From: Minisyncoccota bacterium
Lineage (GTDB): Bacteria; Verrucomicrobiota; Lentisphaeria; Oligosphaerales; MVZH01
Assembly: GCA_021734725.1 (NCBI GenBank)
Contig: JAIPIM010000124.1
Span: 1 to 10,702, forward strand
Reading direction: 5' to 3'
DNA length: 10,702 bases
Shown: one piece after another, positions 7,349-10,702 of the stretch
Position numbering within the stretch: the stretch's first letter is position 1
Layout: every line of letters starts with the position of its first letter
Position numbers and translations under genes: made by a program
The notes under the pieces: model-generated
Seen by the model: only the letters and a program-made list of their open reading frames with translations
Told to the model about the DNA's origin: nothing
The model's database searches: none

Positions 7349-7957
7349 ATGGAGGATCCCATGAAAAAGAATGGCATGCTTTGTGGAATGATTGTGGCCG
7401 TTTGCTTATTCGCAGTGTTTGACGGCACAACGACGAGTGCGGCCGAAGAAGGCGGAATACTCAAAGAAATAGCGGTGCTGTCGGGATACTCGCATAGTAA
7501 TTTGGAAGGATGCTCGGACGATTACGAAGTGATCCCGTTCATTGTCCGCTACAGTTACGACCCCAATGACTTGCTGACCCGTTTCGGGGTAACCCTCCCT
7601 GGAATGTGGCGGTTCAATCTCGAGCCTTTCTTTGGGCAAGTGATCGACCCGGCGCCTAATGTCGAGGCGGGATGCGCCTTTCTCCTCCGCTTCAACGTAC
7701 CGCTTGCACAAGACCGGTTCCGTCTGTTTGTTGAAGGCGGGGCGGGGCCCATGTATCTGGGGCGAAACACGGAAGAACAATCCACTCATTTCAATTTCAT
7801 TAACTATGCCGGTGCCGGATGTTCGGTGAAAATCAAGGACGATCTGGCTGTGGAAGGTTCGTTTCGCTTGCGCCATGTATCCAACGCGGGAATAGATCAC
7901 CCCAACAGCGGCATTGATGGGGGGACCGTCTTGCTGGGCTTGAACTGGCTCTTCTAG
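7349..7957 (+). CDS. pagL: PagL-like lipid A 3-O-deacylase (acyloxyacyl hydrolase family)
   Basis: The 202-aa protein is a small outer-membrane beta-barrel hydrolase. PagL enzymes remove the 3-O-linked acyl chain of lipid A in the outer membrane. A signal peptide covers about 1-31 (MKKNGMLCGMIVAVCLFAVF... TSA/AEE). The body has alternating strand-like segments, and the last residue is Phe (GLNWLF), as expected for barrel assembly. The family signature HxSN is RHVSNAGIDHPNSGID: H176 and S178 match the catalytic His126/Ser128 of Pseudomonas PagL. The third triad position (Glu140 there) is D190 here. Two starts are possible: ATG 7349 with AAGGAGG 5 nt upstream, and ATG 7361 with GGAGG 5 nt upstream. 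The second yields the tidier signal peptide. Its position after a glycosyltransferase gene fits LPS modification. It converges with the next gene, with 22 bp between stops. Confidence 0.85.
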   Translation: MEDPMKKNGMLCGMIVAVCLFAVFDGTTTSAAEEGGILKEIAVLSGYSHSNLEGCSDDYEVIPFIVRYSYDPNDLLTRFGVTLPGMWRFNLEPFFGQVIDPAPNVEAGCAFLLRFNVPLAQDRFRLFVEGGAGPMYLGRNTEEQSTHFNFINYAGAGCSVKIKDDLAVEGSFRLRHVSNAGIDHPNSGIDGGTVLLGLNWLF

Positions 7958-7979
7958 TTCCCGGCGGTATCGAGTGTCC

Positions 7980-8744
7980 TTACAGCCAGCCGTTCTCGGC
8001 TGCGTGCCTCATCTTGTCAACGCTGTCCCCGTGCTTCCAAGACACAAAACGCCACCAATCTTGCATGTCTTTCGGAGGCGGCACCCGCTCATACAGTTCA
8101 TCGCCCCTAACGCCTTGATCCACAAGTCCTTTGATTTGTTTCCGCAGGTCGTTGAAATAGTCAAGCCAGCGCTTGAGTTCGGCGGTGGAACATAACGGAC
8201 CGTGTCCTGGCACCACGGTTTTTGCGTTGAAACGGATCAGCCGTTTATAAATCTGGGTCACGCGCACCTGGGCTTCAGGACGCATGGTCGCCTCAGACGG
8301 TATGAGTCCCCATCCGAAGAGATCGCCAACGAATAATACGCTGTCCCTGGGAAACCACACCAGACAATCGGTCCCCGTATGGCATTGAGGCATAGGGATC
8401 ATTGTGCAGGTTCGGCCGGTCCCCTTGAACGTCTTTCCGTCCGGCGCAATGTCTTCGGTGTCGCGGTTCACGATGTCGGCGCCAAACTCGTCCTGGAAAG
8501 CCGCATTCAGTGCCATGTGGTCATAGTGCACATGTGTATTAAGTACGACCTTCACGCTTTGTGGAGGCATAGTCTCCTCGACCGCGCGGAAAACTTCTTC
8601 CTTCAGGTCCGGTTCTTCAAGGGCGTCAATGATCAGGGTGTACCCCCCCATGTCCGCCCATCCCATATTGTCAATGGCCTGACGGACAACGACCCCATCG
8701 GAAACCTGCTCGAGGGTCGGCTCTTCAGGTGTCATAATCATCAC
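7980..8744 (-). CDS. MBL-fold metallohydrolase
   Basis: The 254-aa protein belongs to the metallo-beta-lactamase superfamily. All expected metal ligands are visible: THVHYDH (H71, H73, D75, H76), H122 in PQCHTG, D141 in FVGDLF and H181 in VVPGHGP. This set supports a two-metal hydrolase of the glyoxalase II / SoxH-like broad group. No signal peptide is seen, so it is probably cytoplasmic. After the fold, a Trp-rich tail (DMQDWWRFVSWKHGD, about 226-240) may be specific to its subfamily. The substrate is unknown, and the family includes thioesterases, lactonases and phosphodiesterases. The start is GTG 8744, immediately followed by an in-frame ATG at 8741. AGGAGGGA (8751-8758, minus strand) serves as the ribosome site for either. 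It is divergent from the phosphoesterase at 8997, with 252 bp between them. Confidence 0.9.
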   Translation of the reverse strand: MMIMTPEEPTLEQVSDGVVVRQAIDNMGWADMGGYTLIIDALEEPDLKEEVFRAVEETMPPQSVKVVLNTHVHYDHMALNAAFQDEFGADIVNRDTEDIAPDGKTFKGTGRTCTMIPMPQCHTGTDCLVWFPRDSVLFVGDLFGWGLIPSEATMRPEAQVRVTQIYKRLIRFNAKTVVPGHGPLCSTAELKRWLDYFNDLRKQIKGLVDQGVRGDELYERVPPPKDMQDWWRFVSWKHGDSVDKMRHAAENGWL

Positions 8745-8835
8745 TTTTACTCCCTCCTGTTGAGTCGGCGGTGTTGGTTTCCTGCATCCTGGAAAGAAAC
8801 GGCATCAGATGCATGGAATTGCCATCTATTCCATA

Positions 8836-8864
8836 ACAATACAGCCAAATTGCCGGAACGTAAA
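8836..8864 (-). promoter_or_regulatory. Weak candidate promoter for the MBL-fold gene
   Basis: On the minus strand TTTACG (8864-8859) precedes TATTGT (8841-8836) with a 17-nt spacer; each matches four of six consensus positions. It would give a leader of about 85 nt. It is the best pair I found on this strand in the 252-bp divergent gap (8745-8996). On the plus strand of that gap the only hint is TGATAAT (8973-8979) without a matching -35, so regulation of the phosphoesterase gene is not visible. Confidence 0.22.
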
Positions 8865-8996
8865 GACGCTGCCCCGCGCGTCCTTGCCTGGCTATGCATT
8901 GATACCCGAGGACGGAAACTGGACTTTCCAACGGCATCGGCTAAAGTCCCCTACACCGTTCGCAAAGCCAACTGATAATGGACGAAAGATAATCAC

Positions 8997-10466
8997 GTGC
9001 GTTACGCCATTGTTTCCGATATCCATTCGAACAGTCAGGCTTGGGAAGCAGTGCTGCTTGACATCCGCAGTCAGGATGTGGACGAAATCATCTGCCTAGG
9101 TGACGTTGTGGGCTACGGTCCGGAACCCGCAAGGGTCATGCAGTCAGCGTACACCCATGTGCATCATTTCGTACTCGGCAACCATGATGCTGTTTTGGCT
9201 GGCCGGCTGGATCCGGCGAATTTCAACGATGAAGCGCGCAAGATCATTACGTGGACAGCCGCGCAACTCGATGCCAAGGCCCATCGGTTTTTCGAAGAAC
9301 TCCCACTTGTGATTCAAGCCCATGATTTCCGTTGCGCACACGCTGAGTTAGGTGTACCTGGTCAGTGGCGTTACATCATAGACGCGGAAGAGGCAACAGA
9401 CTCCTGGGGTGCCTGCAACGATCCTCTGATGTTCGTGGGACACACACATATCCCCGCAGTCTTTGTTGTTGGAAACAGCGGTACGCCACACAAACTGGTC
9501 GCCCAGGACTTCGCCTTGGAACAGGGCAAACGGTATATCGTTAACGTCGGATCCGCGGGTCAACCGCGAGATGGTGACATGCGCAGCAGTTACAGCGTTT
9601 TTGACACGACGACACAAAGTGTTTATTTTCGGCGTGTTCCCTTCGATATTGACGCCTATCGCGCGGCTCTCGAGTACAATGCTCTCCCCGCAGGCCCCAG
9701 CTATTTCCTTTCGGTGGCCGACAATAAGCCCTTACGCTCAGTGCGTGAAACGCTGGATTTCCGTCCCCCCGAGTCCGCACGAGAAGACACGTCCGTTGTT
9801 TCCATTGAGCAAATGGCCCGCAGTGTACGCCGATGGAAAACGCTCAGTTGCGCCATTGCCGCGGCGGCGGCGGTTATCGCACTCGTCACGGCGGTCACCT
9901 TTTGGCTTACGCGCGATCCGACGACGATCATCCATGCATCGAAACAGTCATGGCCAACCCTTGCTCGCCCTACGGTCCAGAAAGAACTGCTGCATACTCC
10001 CGAACCGGTCGGCGCGATTACGACTGAACGACCGCTGCATTTTTGGCATGTGGAGCTAACGCATCTCGATGCGCAAACAGTACGAGCAGTAAAACCGGAC
10101 GATCCAGACACACCCAGCGCCGCCATATTTGAGATGCATTCGGAGACGGCCTCGCGAATGGCCATTCTTTCACCCCGGATAACCGCTGAATCCGGTACCC
10201 GTTTCACAGCCAAAGCACAATTCCTCAAGACCGAATTGCAGGATGGATTCGTAGCGGTGGCGCTCATCCGGGAACTAAAGGACGGCACGCGCGAGTTGCT
10301 GGCCACCAGTGAACTCGGCCCCCACGCACCTGACGACCGCTGGCTCCCACGATCCGCCACCATGGACGAACCTTTGCGCGCGGATGCGGTCCTTAGGTAC
10401 GCCATCCGCGGGCAGTTCAAAGGCGACATCGCTGTTCGCAAGTGGAGCTGCTTCCGACGAGAATAA
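8997..10466 (+). CDS. Metallophosphoesterase with transmembrane anchor and C-terminal extracytoplasmic domain
   Basis: The 489-aa protein begins with a calcineurin-like (MPP) phosphoesterase domain, about 1-240, of the YfcE-like type. Metal-site motifs are complete: SDIH (D8, H10), GDVVGYGPEP (D36), GNHD (61-64), CAHAE (H115) and GHTHIP (148-153). After a linker comes one hydrophobic helix, about 283-304 (LSCAIAAAAAVIALVTAVTFWL), preceded by RRWK. By the positive-inside rule this puts the phosphoesterase in the cytoplasm and the last 185 residues outside. That C-terminal part (HFWHVELTHLDAQ... FTAKAQFLKTEL... AVALIRELKDG) looks beta-rich. It may be a ligand-binding domain, but I do not recognise the family. 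Typical free-standing homologues stop near 240 aa, so this is a fusion. The start is GTG 8997, which begins directly at the conserved first strand; there is no in-frame ATG nearby and no strong ribosome site. The substrate is unknown. Confidence 0.88.
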   Translation: MRYAIVSDIHSNSQAWEAVLLDIRSQDVDEIICLGDVVGYGPEPARVMQSAYTHVHHFVLGNHDAVLAGRLDPANFNDEARKIITWTAAQLDAKAHRFFEELPLVIQAHDFRCAHAELGVPGQWRYIIDAEEATDSWGACNDPLMFVGHTHIPAVFVVGNSGTPHKLVAQDFALEQGKRYIVNVGSAGQPRDGDMRSSYSVFDTTTQSVYFRRVPFDIDAYRAALEYNALPAGPSYFLSVADNKPLRSVRETLDFRPPESAREDTSVVSIEQMARSVRRWKTLSCAIAAAAAVIALVTAVTFWLTRDPTTIIHASKQSWPTLARPTVQKELLHTPEPVGAITTERPLHFWHVELTHLDAQTVRAVKPDDPDTPSAAIFEMHSETASRMAILSPRITAESGTRFTAKAQFLKTELQDGFVAVALIRELKDGTRELLATSELGPHAPDDRWLPRSATMDEPLRADAVLRYAIRGQFKGDIAVRKWSCFRRE

Positions 10467-10472
10467 GCAGTT

Positions 10473-10485
10473 CCGGTAACACCGG
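10473..10485 (+). terminator. Small hairpin after the phosphoesterase gene, possible weak terminator
   Basis: CCGGT (10473-10477) and ACCGG (10481-10485) form a perfect 5-bp stem with an AAC loop, 6 nt after the stop codon. The T-run expected of an intrinsic terminator is missing (TGCATTTAG follows). It could instead be chance, or part of the flank of repeat copy B. Confidence 0.22.
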
Positions 10486-10500
10486 TGCATTTAGAGAATT

Positions 10501-10702
10501 GCGAGATGTGGTTTTTCGCCTCAAAAGGACGTATTGAACCGACTGCGTTTATGGTTGGTGTTTACTGAGGAGGTAGAGTAAACCGTGGTCGACGGGTGGA
10601 ACCGCCTCCCACATTAAGGTGCTGATATAAGTTGCTCAGCGGGTCGCGGCGTGGAAACCCCTCTCACATTTCCGTATGCGGTCACGTGGCAATGAACGTG
10701 GG
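10501..10702. repeat. Dispersed intergenic repeat, copy B (cut by window edge)
   Basis: This is the second copy of the element at 5481-5742, in the same orientation, about 5.0 kb away and again just downstream of a plus-strand gene. It contains GCCTCAAAAGGACG (10518-10531), a perfect stem GTTTAC (10560-10565) with GTAAAC (10578-10583), TAAACCGTGGTCG, and the terminal TGGCAATGAACGTGGG (10687-10702). It ends at the window edge exactly where copy A goes on into its inverted arm A3, so that arm probably lies just outside. It lacks the 27-nt hairpin insertion of copy A. No gene is seen in 10467-10702. Confidence 0.85.
10588..10667 (+). repeat. Two direct REP-like 25-nt arms (copy B)
   Basis: Arm B1 (10588-10612, starts GTCGACGGGTGGAACC) and arm B2 (10643-10667, starts GTCGCGGCGTGGAAAC, ends CTCTCAC) are 55 nt apart start to start, as in copy A. 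B1 resembles the reverse complement of copy A's inverted arm A3 more closely than it resembles A1: GGGTGGAACCGCCTCCCAC is identical to A3. This suggests exchange or shared descent among arms. Confidence 0.72.

Noticed and set aside
7988..8001. AGCCG/CGGCT hairpin between convergent pagL and MBL genes as a bidirectional terminator
   Set aside because: It lies in the last codons of the MBL gene, the stem is short, and neither side has a T-run.
8379..8975. 198-codon plus-strand open frame
   Set aside because: Mostly antisense to the MBL-fold gene, whose metal ligands are complete; its tail runs through the divergent promoter region.

Overview
The window comes from a Gram-negative bacterium of moderately high GC. 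The direct evidence is an outer-membrane beta-barrel protein of the PagL family that ends in Phe, together with an exported hydrolase with a signal peptide. The two-domain S9-like hydrolase, the mix of envelope genes and the REP-like intergenic repeats remind me of the PVC group (Verrucomicrobiota, Kiritimatiellota, Lentisphaerota). That placement is an inference from general familiarity, not from any search.

Layout: (1) 1-700, minus strand, a Nif3/YbgI-type dinuclear-metal protein that runs off the left edge. (2) 701-960, a divergent intergenic region with a good sigma70-type promoter firing rightward. (3) 961-4169, an exported two-domain alpha/beta hydrolase followed 5 nt later by a GT4 glycosyltransferase, probably one transcript. 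(4) 4327-5475, a second GT4 glycosyltransferase. (5) 5476-5956, a 481-bp gap holding a structured repeat (copy A) and a promoter. (6) 5957-7246, a third GT4 glycosyltransferase of the 'sugar transferase with E-to-D motif' type seen in exopolysaccharide clusters. (7) 7349-7957, a PagL-like lipid A 3-O-deacylase with a potentially structured leader. (8) 7980-8744, minus strand, an MBL-fold metallohydrolase convergent with pagL. (9) 8997-10466, a membrane-anchored metallophosphoesterase with a C-terminal extracytoplasmic domain. (10) 10467-10702, a second copy (B) of the intergenic repeat, cut by the window edge.

Three retaining GT-B glycosyltransferases beside a lipid A deacylase point to synthesis and modification of a cell-surface glycan or LPS-like molecule. 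No polymerase, flippase or export gene is visible, so the pathway cannot be named. The Nif3, MBL and phosphoesterase genes look like ordinary neighbours rather than dedicated pathway members.

The most unusual thing in the window is not a gene. It is a roughly 250-bp intergenic element present twice in the same orientation, each time just downstream of a plus-strand gene. It carries REP-like 25-nt arms, a conserved GTTTA/TAAAC stem and, in one copy only, a 27-nt hairpin-containing insertion. The two copies flank a block of four genes. I see no convincing undescribed defence, toxin or mobile gene system here.
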